From Kibdelosporangium sp. MJ126-NF4 (lineage in GTDB: Bacteria; Actinomycetota; Actinomycetes; Mycobacteriales; Pseudonocardiaceae): a stretch of DNA of 64,000 nucleotides. Made by a program: the position numbers and the translations under genes. The stretch spans positions 248,001-312,000 of the forward strand of contig NZ_CDME01000014.1 in the NCBI RefSeq assembly GCF_000826545.1. The letters run 5' to 3'. Numbering within the stretch: position 1 is the first letter of the stretch; each line of letters starts with the position of its first letter. Shown here one piece after another: positions 6,601 to 15,025 of this stretch. The notes under the pieces were generated by a model. It searched no databases. It worked only from the letters and a program-made list of their open reading frames with translations, and was not told the origin of the DNA.

Positions 6601-7707
6601 TCAGGACGGGTCGTTGACCCGGGCCGAGAAATAGACCGCACCGCTGTCCTTGTGCCGCACCAGCAGCAGGAACGGGCGGTCCACCGTCACCTCGACCGGC
6701 TCGGAGGTGTCCAGCGACAGCGCCCGCATCATCACGGCGGTCGCCGCGGCACCCTCAAGGCCCTGCTCGTCGATCTTGAGCACGGTCTCGTGGATCACCG
6801 CCTGGACGGCAAGCGGATCATCGCTGACCCCGCTCAGATCAGCGAGGTCGGTGAAGACCGTGTGCACGCCGAGCCGGTTCAGCACGGGCGTCAACTCGGC
6901 CTGGAGCTTGAGCCGCAACTTCGGCAGACGCAAGTTGACCTTCTGCCGCTTCGTCTTGTCCAGCAATCCTTTCACTGTCCGTGCGTCAGGAGTGGGCAGT
7001 TCGCCGTCCGGAAGCAGCACGACCGCGTCGACGCCGCCGATGGCGGGCAGCGCGACCACCTGCCAGCCCGGTTCCCGCGCGTAGCCCAGGTTCTCGCTGA
7101 GCCACATCGTCGGCACCGACACCTCGCCGCCCGGCCGGTGGAACGGACGCGACTCGGTCGCCGCCTCCTCGAACTTGTGCCGCCAGGCGACCTTCAGGTA
7201 CAGGGCGTTGACCAGCGCGGCGACCGTGTCCTGTTTGATCACGCCCGGCTGCAGCAGCTCGGGAATCAGGTTCCTGGTCGTCTTGGCCACGTCGGCGTTG
7301 ATCAGCTCGCGGGCCCCCTCCGGGTCGGCCCCGAACGGCGCCGGACGCACCGAGCCGCTCGGCATGGCCTCCAGCGCGGCCGCGAAGGCCTGCCGGACCG
7401 TGATCCGCTCGTCCGCCCAGAGCGTGTTGGCCACCTCGAGCACCGGCGGCTGCTGGTCGCGCTGCGGTTCGGCGAGCCGTTCGGCATCGTCGAGCAGCCG
7501 GATCAGGTCCTCGACCTCAGCCGAGGAGTCCCCGAGCAGGAGCGTGACGAGTTCGTCCTTGGTCTTGCCCGCCGCTCCCCGGGTGACCAGCGCCAGTGCG
7601 CTGGCGACCGAGTACGGCGACCAGACGACGTTGTCCGCCGGAGCGCCTGCCTCGGCGAGCGCGTCCTGGAGCGCGACCGTGAAGTCGAGATGCGCCTGCA
7701 CAGTCAC
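6601..7707 (-). CDS. Serpin-family serine protease inhibitor
   Basis: 368 residues, a full-length serpin fold. N-terminal helix A motif NVVWSPYSVASALALV, the strand-3A region VAALVNALYLKVAWRHKFEE and the C-terminal strand-5B sequence VDRPFLLLVRH are present. The reactive-centre loop begins at E314 with hinge EQGLEGAAATA, so the hinge is Ala-rich as in inhibitory serpins, and the predicted scissile bond is Leu330-Ser331. A P1 leucine points to chymotrypsin- or cathepsin-G-like targets. P14 is Leu instead of the usual Thr, which could slow insertion. No signal peptide is seen, so it would act in the cytoplasm. GTG start overlaps the stop of the small upstream gene (GTGA). Confidence 0.93.
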   Translation of the reverse strand: MTVQAHLDFTVALQDALAEAGAPADNVVWSPYSVASALALVTRGAAGKTKDELVTLLLGDSSAEVEDLIRLLDDAERLAEPQRDQQPPVLEVANTLWADERITVRQAFAAALEAMPSGSVRPAPFGADPEGARELINADVAKTTRNLIPELLQPGVIKQDTVAALVNALYLKVAWRHKFEEAATESRPFHRPGGEVSVPTMWLSENLGYAREPGWQVVALPAIGGVDAVVLLPDGELPTPDARTVKGLLDKTKRQKVNLRLPKLRLKLQAELTPVLNRLGVHTVFTDLADLSGVSDDPLAVQAVIHETVLKIDEQGLEGAAATAVMMRALSLDTSEPVEVTVDRPFLLLVRHKDSGAVYFSARVNDPS

Positions 7708-7925
7708 CTGCGCGGATCCTCCAATGTGATCGTCTGCCCCTCCTGAGGGGTTGGCTTCGTACCCGCGGCGGACTGCGGGCCGTTCGGTTTCGGACGCCGG
7801 GGCACGCGAGCCCCGGCCGTGCCACCTGCCTCGCCGGGACGTCCCCGTCCGGCTCCGGCGGCCACCCGGCGACGCAGTAGCCGCCGGAGTGCTGACCTGA
7901 TCGCGCGTGTGAATGGGTTGGCCAT
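7704..7925 (-). CDS. Small Arg/Pro-rich protein coupled to the serpin
   Basis: 73 residues from ATG 7925: MANPFTRAIRSALRRLLRRR, then a disordered Gly/Pro/Ala/Arg tail. No known domain. The first 20 residues form a strongly basic amphipathic helix. Its TGA overlaps the GTG of the serpin gene by GTGA, and it lies 37 bp downstream of dgt, so it is likely expressed in the dgt transcript and coupled to the serpin. Possibly a nucleic-acid- or membrane-binding peptide; it could also be a non-functional frame kept open by GC bias. Confidence 0.5.
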   Translation of the reverse strand: MANPFTRAIRSALRRLLRRRVAAGAGRGRPGEAGGTAGARVPRRPKPNGPQSAAGTKPTPQEGQTITLEDPRR

Positions 7926-7962
7926 ACCCCCGAGTGTGCCACCGGACACAGTCCGGGGCAGT

Positions 7963-9210
7963 TCACCGCGAGCGAACGAACGCCGCGTGCCAGGCCACGG
8001 CCTGCGCATCGGTGAGCGACGCGACCTGGTCGATCAGCACCCTTGTCCGCTGTGCGTCATCACCCGCGTCTCGCCACGCGGGCTGGAACGCCGGTTCCAG
8101 CGCCTCCTGCGCCCGCTCGCCCAACGCCCCGAGCAGCTCGGTCAGCAGCTCACGCTGCCGGTCCTGCATCGCCAGCCGCGCCGGGTCACTCATCACGTAC
8201 CGCAACGCCAGTGACTTCAGCAGCGCCACCTCGACAGCGGCCTGCCGTGGCACCACCAGGTCCGCGTCGTACCTCGCCAGGTCCTCGTCGCCGTGCACCC
8301 GCCGGGTCTCACTGACCGCCGCCGACGCGAACCTCCCGACCAGTTCGCTGGTCAGCCGCTTCAACGCGACCTGCGCGCCGATCGACCCGTCGTACCCCGC
8401 CGCCGCGGCCACAGCGGGCAGGTCCAGCAGGTGCGCGGCCGCCACCTCCAGCTCCGAGAGCGGCTCGGCGGAGAAGTGCTTGGCGGCGAGCTCCGCGATC
8501 GCGGTCCGTTCCTCCGCACTGGCCAGCACACCCAGCGAGATCCGGCCCGCGCGGACACCGTCCTCGACGTCGTGCACCGAGTACGCCACGTCGTCCGACC
8601 AGTCCATCACCTGGGCCTCCAGGCAACACCGCCGCTCCGGTGCCCCCTCCCGGATCCAGTCGAACACCCGCCGGTCGTCCTCGTACACGCCGAACTTGCG
8701 CATGCCCGCCGTGCGCGGCCACGGGTACTTCACCGAGGCGTCCAGCACCGCCCTGGTCAGGTTCAGCCCGGCGTCCCCCGCCTTGTGCTCGAGCCTGGTC
8801 AATATCCGTAACGTCTGTGCGTTGCCCTCGAACCCGCCGCAGCCCGCCGCCACCGCGTCCAGCGCTGTCTCGCCGTTGTGCCCGAAGGGCGGGTGGCCGA
8901 TGTCGTGGGCCAGCCCCGCCGTGTCGACGATGTCGGGATCGCAGCCCAGTTCCTCCGCGATCTCCCTGCCGATCTGGGCGACTTCGAGCGAGTGCGTCAG
9001 CCTGGTCCGCGGCACGCCGTAGACCTCGGTCCCCTCGCCGGGACCGACGACCTGGGTCTTGCCCGCCAGCCTGCGCAATGCGGCCGAGTGCAGCACCCTG
9101 GCCCGGTCACGGGAGAACGGGCTTCGTCGTGGCTGCGCCGAACCTGGCAGCACACCTCCTTTCCGCGGCTCGTCGAACATGCGGGCCGCGTCGTGCCCGG
9201 TGTAGCTCAC
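7963..9210 (-). CDS. dgt: Deoxyguanosinetriphosphate triphosphohydrolase-like protein
   Basis: 415 residues. It belongs to the HD-domain dNTPases, which cut dNTPs to deoxynucleosides and triphosphate. The motif order R-x-x-H (RLTHSLEVAQIG), then LAHDIGHPPFGHNGE supplies the H...HD metal ligands, and a third Asp (DWSDDVAYSVHD) follows. The N-terminal RRSPFSRDRARVLHSAALRR is the usual start of the bacterial Dgt type 2 group. The gene sits near dnaG, as in mycobacteria. GTG start overlaps the stop of the upstream YdcF-like gene by GTGA. Confidence 0.95.
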   Translation of the reverse strand: MSYTGHDAARMFDEPRKGGVLPGSAQPRRSPFSRDRARVLHSAALRRLAGKTQVVGPGEGTEVYGVPRTRLTHSLEVAQIGREIAEELGCDPDIVDTAGLAHDIGHPPFGHNGETALDAVAAGCGGFEGNAQTLRILTRLEHKAGDAGLNLTRAVLDASVKYPWPRTAGMRKFGVYEDDRRVFDWIREGAPERRCCLEAQVMDWSDDVAYSVHDVEDGVRAGRISLGVLASAEERTAIAELAAKHFSAEPLSELEVAAAHLLDLPAVAAAAGYDGSIGAQVALKRLTSELVGRFASAAVSETRRVHGDEDLARYDADLVVPRQAAVEVALLKSLALRYVMSDPARLAMQDRQRELLTELLGALGERAQEALEPAFQPAWRDAGDDAQRTRVLIDQVASLTDAQAVAWHAAFVRSR

Positions 9211-9854
9211 TGAAGATCAACACCGATGTCGTCTGCCGGTGCGTTGAAGACGCGGTAGAACAGCAGGGCGCCGGTCTCCCTGAGGATGTACTTCGCCTGG
9301 GTCTCCCTCGTCTGCACGACCGGGCCGGTGTGCGTCGGCGACGTCCACGCCGACAGTCCCGCGTCGTGTGCCATCGTGCGGGCTCGTAAGGAATGCCACG
9401 GGTCGCTGACGATCACCGCCGACCGCCAGCCGCGGTCCAGTGCGGTCCTCGCCACCGCGTTGATCGTTCCCAAGGTGTCATTGCCCTCGCCGACGACGAT
9501 CACCTTGTTCCTCGGCACGCCCCGCGACGTCAGCCACAGCCGGCCCGACTCGGCCTCCGTGAACTCGTCGCCTGCCTTGCGGCCGCCACCGGTGATGATG
9601 TAGCCGGCCACGCCGCGGTCGAACAGGTTCTTCGCGTGCCGCAGCCGGGCTTCGAGAATCGGCGACGGACGGCCGTCGTACTGCGCCGCGCCCAGGACGA
9701 CGACCGCGTCCGCCTTTGACCGGTCGTCCTGCCGGGCCTGCTGCCACACCCGGAACCCTGTGCCGCCGACGACCAGGGCGAGCATCAGCACGAGACCGAC
9801 AAGGCCTCGGGCGAGCCACCTCTTGATCCCCGCTGTCCGGGTACCGACGTTCAC
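9207..9854 (-). CDS. YdcF/DUF218 family membrane-anchored protein
   Basis: 215 residues. One N-terminal transmembrane segment (about residues 16-36) is followed by a DUF218 Rossmann-like domain: ADAVVVLGAAQYDGRPSPIL, TGGGRKAGDEFTEAESG, VIVVGEGNDTLGTI and VIVSDPWHSLRA. SanA/YdcF-type proteins affect envelope permeability or bind nucleotides, with no firm reaction. The active domain would be outside the cytoplasm. It is the first gene of the run leading to dgt, small protein and serpin, all joined by short overlaps or gaps. Confidence 0.9.
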   Translation of the reverse strand: MNVGTRTAGIKRWLARGLVGLVLMLALVVGGTGFRVWQQARQDDRSKADAVVVLGAAQYDGRPSPILEARLRHAKNLFDRGVAGYIITGGGRKAGDEFTEAESGRLWLTSRGVPRNKVIVVGEGNDTLGTINAVARTALDRGWRSAVIVSDPWHSLRARTMAHDAGLSAWTSPTHTGPVVQTRETQAKYILRETGALLFYRVFNAPADDIGVDLQ

Positions 9855-9917
9855 TCTCGCATCATGGCAGACGGGTCCGACAGTCCGGTGTCCCCGCTGG
9901 CCGGGACCGGTTTTTGA

Positions 9918-10523
9918 TCAAAGCCAGCCGCGTTCCTCCGCCAGCCTGGCCGCCTCCGCCCTGGTCCGGGCGCCGGTCTTGCCGATCGCGGCGGACAGGT
10001 GGTTGCGCACCGTGCCCTCGGACAGATGCAGTGACCGGGCGATGTCCGCGATCGTGCCGCCGTCGCTGGACTCCGCGAGCACGTCGCGTTCCCGCATCGT
10101 GAGCGGGCTCTGCCCGGTGGCAAGCGATTCCGCAGCCAATGACGGGTCGACCACCCTCAGCCCCGCGTTCACCCGGCGGACCGCGTCCACGAGCTGCTCG
10201 GGCGGCGCGTCCTTCACCACGAACCCCGCCGCACCCGCGGCCAACGCGCGGCTGAGATACCCGGGCCGTCCGAAGGTCGTGCACATGACGACTTTGCAGC
10301 CCGGCATCTCGACGCGCAGCTCGGCAGCCGCGGCGAGGCCGTCCTTGCCGGGCATCTGCACGTCCAGCAGCGCCACGTCGGGGTTGGTGCGCCGCGCGGC
10401 GGACAGCACGTCGTCGCCCGTCCCCACCTCGGCCACCACCTCGATATCGGCTTCGAGGCCGAGCATCGCCGCCAGCGCTCCCCGCACGAGCGACTGGTCG
10501 TCGGCCAGCAGCACCCTGATCAT
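9918..10523 (-). CDS. LuxR-family (NarL-type) response regulator
   Basis: 201 residues. Receiver domain with LLADDQ, phosphoacceptor D54 (VALLDVQMPG), Thr in CTTFG and Lys in FVVKDAPP, followed by a LuxR helix-turn-helix (LTMRERDVLAESSDGGTIAD, then IARSLHLSEGTVRNHLSAAI). ATG at 10523 overlaps the stop of the histidine kinase by ATGA, so the pair is co-translated. It most likely controls the ABC-2 exporter directly upstream in the same operon. Confidence 0.95.
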   Translation of the reverse strand: MIRVLLADDQSLVRGALAAMLGLEADIEVVAEVGTGDDVLSAARRTNPDVALLDVQMPGKDGLAAAAELRVEMPGCKVVMCTTFGRPGYLSRALAAGAAGFVVKDAPPEQLVDAVRRVNAGLRVVDPSLAAESLATGQSPLTMRERDVLAESSDGGTIADIARSLHLSEGTVRNHLSAAIGKTGARTRAEAARLAEERGWL

Positions 10524-11656
10524 GTCGCCACGTCCGCGCGCACCACGAATCCGCCTTCTCCTCGTCGGGCGGCTGTCAGCCTGCCATCCACCTTCGCCAG
10601 TCGCTCGCGCAGCCCGGCGAGCCCGTTGCCGTCCGCACTGTCCACAGTGGAGTAACCGGGACCGTTGTCGGCGACCTCGATCCACGACTGCCCCAGTCTG
10701 ATCTCGCACCGGCTCGCCCTGCTGTGCCTGATCACGTTCGTCACCGCTTCCCGCAGCACGTAACCGAAGGGCTCCTGCAACTCGCCGGGCACGTCGTCGA
10801 CCGCCTGCGGCAGGTCGGCGTCGATCCCCGCGGCCAGCAGCGCCGCCCTGGCGTTGGCGATCTCCGCGGGCAGCGACATCTTGCGGTAACCGGAGACAGT
10901 CGCCCTGATCTCGGTCAACGCCAGCCGGGACAACCGTTCCACGTCGTGCACCTCCGCCAGCGCGCGCTCGACGTCCGACGAGCTCTCCAGTATCCGCCGG
11001 GCCAGGCCCGCCTTCAGCGTGATCGTCGTCAGACTGTGGCCGAGGACGTCGTGCAGGTCACGGGCGACCCTGGCGCGTTCCTCGGCCACCGCGAGCGTCC
11101 TGATCTCGTCGCGGGCCAGCTCCAGTTCGTCCGATTTCCGGAAGAACGCGCGTGCCGCGAAGATCGCGATGGTCAGGACCAGCATGATCACACCGGAGTT
11201 GATGTCGGGAGTGCCCGACTCCGCCGTGGTCGCGATCAGCATGGCCGCCGTGCCACCCAGCCCGTATGCCAGCCCGAACCCGGGAGGCAACAGGATCAGC
11301 GCGGCGACGATGGCGAACGTCAGATACGTCAGGTCGTCGGCTTCCATCAGGATTGCCAGCGCCACGGGAAAGATGGTGGCGACGGCCACGTACAGCACAC
11401 GGACCGGCGGCGACGAGCACTGGCCGAACAGCAACGCTGCCATGTAGGTGCCCGAGTACAGCACGACGATGACGACCACCACCGGCCCGGCCCACGCGGG
11501 ATACTGCCCGCTGAACCCGTCGACCACGGCGCGGACCATGAAGAGCAGGAACGCGGCCGGGAAAAGCACCTGGCCGACCCGCCGTCGGCCACGCGGCCAC
11601 TCCGGCTCCGGCCAGGTCCACAGGTTGTTCACGAACTCACGGTACGGCCTGGTCAA
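10520..11656 (-). CDS. DesK-type sensor histidine kinase
   Basis: About 378 residues. Six hydrophobic segments fill the N-terminal half. Then the HisKA_3 motif ARDLHDVLGHSLTTITLK gives the phospho-accepting His. The ATPase domain has EAVTNVIRHS (N box), DNGPGYS (G1) and GNGLAGLRERL (G2). The start is uncertain: TTG at 11656 overlaps the stop of the permease gene (TTGA), and GTG at 11632 is the next option; neither has a good ribosome site. Signal unknown; the link to an ABC-2 exporter suggests a membrane-active compound. Confidence 0.92.
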   Translation of the reverse strand: MTRPYREFVNNLWTWPEPEWPRGRRRVGQVLFPAAFLLFMVRAVVDGFSGQYPAWAGPVVVVIVVLYSGTYMAALLFGQCSSPPVRVLYVAVATIFPVALAILMEADDLTYLTFAIVAALILLPPGFGLAYGLGGTAAMLIATTAESGTPDINSGVIMLVLTIAIFAARAFFRKSDELELARDEIRTLAVAEERARVARDLHDVLGHSLTTITLKAGLARRILESSSDVERALAEVHDVERLSRLALTEIRATVSGYRKMSLPAEIANARAALLAAGIDADLPQAVDDVPGELQEPFGYVLREAVTNVIRHSRASRCEIRLGQSWIEVADNGPGYSTVDSADGNGLAGLRERLAKVDGRLTAARRGEGGFVVRADVAT

Positions 11657-12375
11657 CTGCGCGCACTGTCCAAACGGTAACGGCGGACGACCAGCGCACC
11701 GAGGACAACCGTCCAGGCAGCGAGGACGAGCACGGCCGTCAGCACGTTCCCCGACGACCCGAGGGCCGACCTGCCGACCTCGCTCATCCAGTACGTCGGC
11801 AGGATCTGGGCGATCCCACTGAACAGTCCGGGCAAAGCCGACAACGGCACCCAGAGGCCACCGAACATCGCGAGCACCAACATCAGCACACCTGTGATCG
11901 ACTGCATGCTGTCGGCGGTGCCGTACTGGCCGAGCAACAGCCCCAGCAGGGCGAACGGAATCGCCGCCACCCAGATCCCCACCGTGACCTGCGCCCATTG
12001 ACCGGCGTCGAGCCGCACGCCCTCACCGAACGCGCCGATCAACGGCACAAGCACGACAGCGGGCAGCGCGACCACCATGCCGACGACACCTTTGGCCGTC
12101 AGGTAACCGGCTCCATTCAACGGAGTCAGCCGCAACTGCCGCTGCCAACCCGCGTCCCGCTCGATGGCCACCCGGGCTCCGGCGAACAACGCGGCGGAGA
12201 ACGCTCCCCACGTGATCATGCCGACCATCAGCCCTGCCTTCTGCTGCACGTCCCCGCCACCGCCGATGTTCGACATGAACAGGAACATCAGCACCGGCAG
12301 GGCGACGGTGAACACGAGGAACCGGCCCGCGCGCAGTGCTCGTTTGATTTCCAGTAGCAGGTACCCGGTGCTCAT
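11653..12375 (-). CDS. ABC-2 type transporter permease
   Basis: 240 residues with about six membrane segments and the ABC-2 pattern of a cytoplasmic N-terminus (GYLLLEIKRALRAGRFLVFT), a conserved Gly-rich stretch before the C-terminal helices (GGLWVPLSALPG, then LPTYWMSEVGR). It forms the channel of an exporter with the ATPase encoded just upstream, with ATGA overlap. Substrate unknown; daunorubicin/bacitracin-type efflux is common for this four-gene layout. Confidence 0.92.
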   Translation of the reverse strand: MSTGYLLLEIKRALRAGRFLVFTVALPVLMFLFMSNIGGGGDVQQKAGLMVGMITWGAFSAALFAGARVAIERDAGWQRQLRLTPLNGAGYLTAKGVVGMVVALPAVVLVPLIGAFGEGVRLDAGQWAQVTVGIWVAAIPFALLGLLLGQYGTADSMQSITGVLMLVLAMFGGLWVPLSALPGLFSGIAQILPTYWMSEVGRSALGSSGNVLTAVLVLAAWTVVLGALVVRRYRLDSARS

Positions 12376-13280
12376 CGGACGGTCTCCTGTGCGGTCAGGG
12401 CGAGGAAGGCTTCTTCGAGTCCGGCGGCGCTGACCTCGACGTCACGCGCGTCCGGGTAGTTCAGCAACGCCCGCAGCGCGGCGTCGGAGTCCTTGCAGGC
12501 CAGCTGGATCCGGTCGGCGCGCCGGTCGGCGGTGACGACTCCGGGCATGCGCTCGAGCAGTTCGACCGGGATGTCCGGCAACACCGCTGTGATCGTGCGT
12601 CCGGATACCCTCTCGCGGACCTCGGCCACACTGCCGTCCGCGACGATCCTGCCTGAGCGCATGAGGATCACGCGGTCGGCGAAGTCCTCCGCCTCGTCGA
12701 GGTAGTGCGTCGCGAACAGGACCGTGCGTCCCTGGTCGGTGAATTCCCGCATCGATGCCCAGAACTCGCGGCGGGTGCCGACGTCCATCGCGGCTGTCGG
12801 CTCGTCCAGGACGAGCAGATCGGGGTTGGCGACCAAGGCGACGGCGAACCGGACGCGCTGCCGTTGCCCACCGGAAAGCTTGGTGCAGCGGCGATCCGCC
12901 AGTTCCCCGATGCCTGCCCGGCGCATCGCCTCGGCGACCGGCATCGGCCTGCGGTGCAGCGACGCGACCATCGCCACGGTTTCCGCGACGGTCGCGTCGT
13001 CGAGCAGCGTGCCGTTCTGCAGCATCGCGCCGATCGCCCCCTCGGCGACCGCTTCGCGCGGTTCGTTGCCGAACACCCGGACGTTCCCGGCGTCGGGCCT
13101 GGTGAGCCCGAGAATCATGTCGACGGTCGTGGACTTGCCCGCGCCGTTGGGTCCGAGCAGCGCGACCACCTCGCCCGGTGCGATCAGCAGGTCGATGCCG
13201 TCGACGGCGCGAAGTTCGCCGTAGTTCTTGGTCAGTCCCGCGATGTCGACCGCGGCTCCTTGTTCTCTCACGGTGTCCAC
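12372..13280 (-). CDS. ABC transporter ATP-binding protein
   Basis: 302 residues. Walker A LLGPNGAGKSTTVDMILG, signature KLSGGQRQRVRFA, Walker B LLVLDEPTAAMD and the H-loop ATHYLDEA are all intact. A C-terminal extension of about 80 residues is of the DrrA/NodI exporter type. GTG at 13280 is the first start after a 200-bp divergent gap. First gene of the ABC-permease-kinase-regulator operon. Confidence 0.95.
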   Translation of the reverse strand: MDTVREQGAAVDIAGLTKNYGELRAVDGIDLLIAPGEVVALLGPNGAGKSTTVDMILGLTRPDAGNVRVFGNEPREAVAEGAIGAMLQNGTLLDDATVAETVAMVASLHRRPMPVAEAMRRAGIGELADRRCTKLSGGQRQRVRFAVALVANPDLLVLDEPTAAMDVGTRREFWASMREFTDQGRTVLFATHYLDEAEDFADRVILMRSGRIVADGSVAEVRERVSGRTITAVLPDIPVELLERMPGVVTADRRADRIQLACKDSDAALRALLNYPDARDVEVSAAGLEEAFLALTAQETVR

Positions 13281-13482
13281 GATGGCCCGTTTCCCGGCTT
13301 GGCTGGCAGGCCTCCCGTCATGATTCTGCCCGTGACATTTGTCGTGGGCCCGTTACCACAAAACGCCGAGACCGTCACTCCGATCAAGATCATCAAGGCC
13401 GGGTTATCCACAGTCGACAGTTGTCCACAGCCTGAGGAGCAACCACTTCCCCGCACCCCCGCCGACTGGCGAGAGTGGACGC

Positions 13483-14421
13483 ATGCCGAACAGAGACCTG
13501 ATCGACCTGGACGCACTGTCCATGCTCTTCCCCCACCGCGTGGCCCTCACCGCGGACCTTGTGGATCTGGGTCTCACGGGCGCCACCGTGAAGCGAAGAT
13601 GCCTGCCAGGCGGGCCGTGGCAACGCCTCTTACCCGGTGTGTTGCTGCTCGACAGCACCGCTCCCACCCGGAGGCAGCTGGTGCAGGCGGCGCTTCGGTA
13701 CGCGGGCAGGGACGCTGTGGTGACCGGCGCCGACGCGCTCGCACTGCACGGTGTGCGCCCGATGCTTCCCCACGGGCGCGTACACCTTGTGGTGCCCGGC
13801 AACCGTTTCGTCCGCAGCAGTGCCAGTATGTTGGTGGAACGGTCGTTGGCTCCGCCTCGTCCCGTGCTTCGGCAGGGACTGTTGACGGCCCCGCTCGCCC
13901 GGGCCGCCGTCGACGCGGCGAGACGGATCAGCAGCCGGGCCGTGGTGAGCACCTTGTTCGCCGAGGTCGTGTTCCACAAGGGTGTCCGGCTGGACGAGCT
14001 GAACACCGAACTGGTCGTGGGAACACGGCGTGGTGGCGCGCTGTGCCAGGCAGTGCTGCATGACATGGGCGCGAGGATCCGCTCCGGCGTCGCGTCCCTG
14101 GCCGGTGATCTCGTCCAACGCGCCGGGCTACCCCCGCCGCGTTGGAACGCCCCTGTCGACGACGCCATGGGCAATCCCCTCGGCGCTGTCACAGGGACCT
14201 GGGATGACGTGCGGCTCGCGTGGGACGTGCACGCCTTCGACTTCGACCCCACCCCGGACAGTTACCCCACCGCGCTGAAACGAGGTTCCCGGCTGGCCGC
14301 GAACGGCCTCCTCGTTCTGCACACAGCGGCCACCCGGCTGCGCTCAGACCCGGAAGGAGTGATCGCCGAACTGACCGCGTCGTTCGACCAAGCCCGCACC
14401 CGTGCCTGCCCCAGCACGTGA
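13483..14421 (+). CDS. AbiEi/DUF559-like protein of unknown function
   Basis: 312 residues from ATG 13483. The N-terminal part (VALTADLVDLGLTGATVKRR, then LLPGVLLLDSTAPTRRQLVQ) is the winged-helix found in AbiEi-type antitoxin-like proteins of actinobacteria. The C-terminal part (LAWDVHAFDFDP ... KRGSRLAANGLLVLHTAATR) resembles a very-short-patch-repair-like PD-(D/E)xK fold, but the key acid and Lys positions look eroded. Such proteins are abundant in actinobacterial chromosomes and none has an established role. It is alone on this strand with no toxin beside it, so an abortive-infection function should not be assumed. Confidence 0.75.
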   Translation: MPNRDLIDLDALSMLFPHRVALTADLVDLGLTGATVKRRCLPGGPWQRLLPGVLLLDSTAPTRRQLVQAALRYAGRDAVVTGADALALHGVRPMLPHGRVHLVVPGNRFVRSSASMLVERSLAPPRPVLRQGLLTAPLARAAVDAARRISSRAVVSTLFAEVVFHKGVRLDELNTELVVGTRRGGALCQAVLHDMGARIRSGVASLAGDLVQRAGLPPPRWNAPVDDAMGNPLGAVTGTWDDVRLAWDVHAFDFDPTPDSYPTALKRGSRLAANGLLVLHTAATRLRSDPEGVIAELTASFDQARTRACPST

Positions 14422-14517
14422 CCCAGCCCCATGACCCAGCGCCCGCGACCCAATGCCCGTGCCCAGTGCCCTGTACCCACGACCCAGCGCCCATGACCCG
14501 GCGCCCATGACCCAGCG
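14418..14517. repeat. Degenerate 14-bp tandem repeat ATGACCCAGCGCCC
   Basis: Starting in the stop codon region of the preceding gene, about seven imperfect copies of ATGACCCAGCGCCC follow head to tail (variants GTGACCCAGCCCC, GCGACCCAATGCCC, ACGACCCAGCGCCC, ATGACCCGGCGCCC). It looks like slippage-derived satellite sequence in a 3' region. Confidence 0.7.
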
Positions 14518-15025
14518 GCGCCGCGAGCCCCGCGTGGCCCGGGTGGACTCCCCCTACTGCCCGGCCACGCGGCCCCACCCGTACCCAGTCAGAAAGGAGA
14601 CGCACTTTGCCGTTATAGCGCCGTGCTCGCCCGTGTTCCCTGCGGCTCGGCCATCGCTCCGGTAGGTCCTCCCCCGCCGCCGATGGTCCACGTGTTCATC
14701 GTCCACGTGCCAGTCATCCGCAGTGGACACATCGCGAGACACACGAGCACCCGGTGCTCACCTGCCGGTCGGTCGCGCTCCCTTCTCGCGCCGACCGGCA
14801 GCCCGAAACAACCACGTTGAGGTATGCCCGCAGTCTTTCCCACGGCCATGGCAGGTGGAGCTCTGTGGCCGATGGGACACGGCGGGTTGACGGTCCGGGC
14901 GGCGGGCGCGGCGGTGCGCTGCCGGACGTGTCCCCGCATTCCCCTCGTGAGCACCGGTGTGCTGGTTGGTGCTCACGAGGGGCGGGGAAACAACGGCCAG
15001 CCCTTGTCGCTTTCGCTTGGCCGGG
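14422..15025. other. Gene-free stretch with a strong hairpin downstream of glyS
   Basis: No frame here has family similarity or a ribosome site worth trusting. It holds the 14-bp repeat array at its left end. Near its right end CCCCTCGTGAGCACC (14941-14955) pairs perfectly with GGTGCTCACGAGGGG (14968-14982) around 12 bases, which is probably the glyS transcription terminator although it lacks a T tail. Confidence 0.6.

Noticed and set aside
13483..14421. AbiE-type toxin-antitoxin system
   Set aside because: Only an AbiEi-like head is seen; there is no AbiEii nucleotidyltransferase toxin next to it.
14613..14954. Minus-strand frame with a Gly-rich C-terminus (TWTMNTWTIGGGGG), considered as a RiPP precursor
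   Set aside because: No ribosome site, no modification enzymes nearby, and the frame crosses a repeat and a terminator hairpin.
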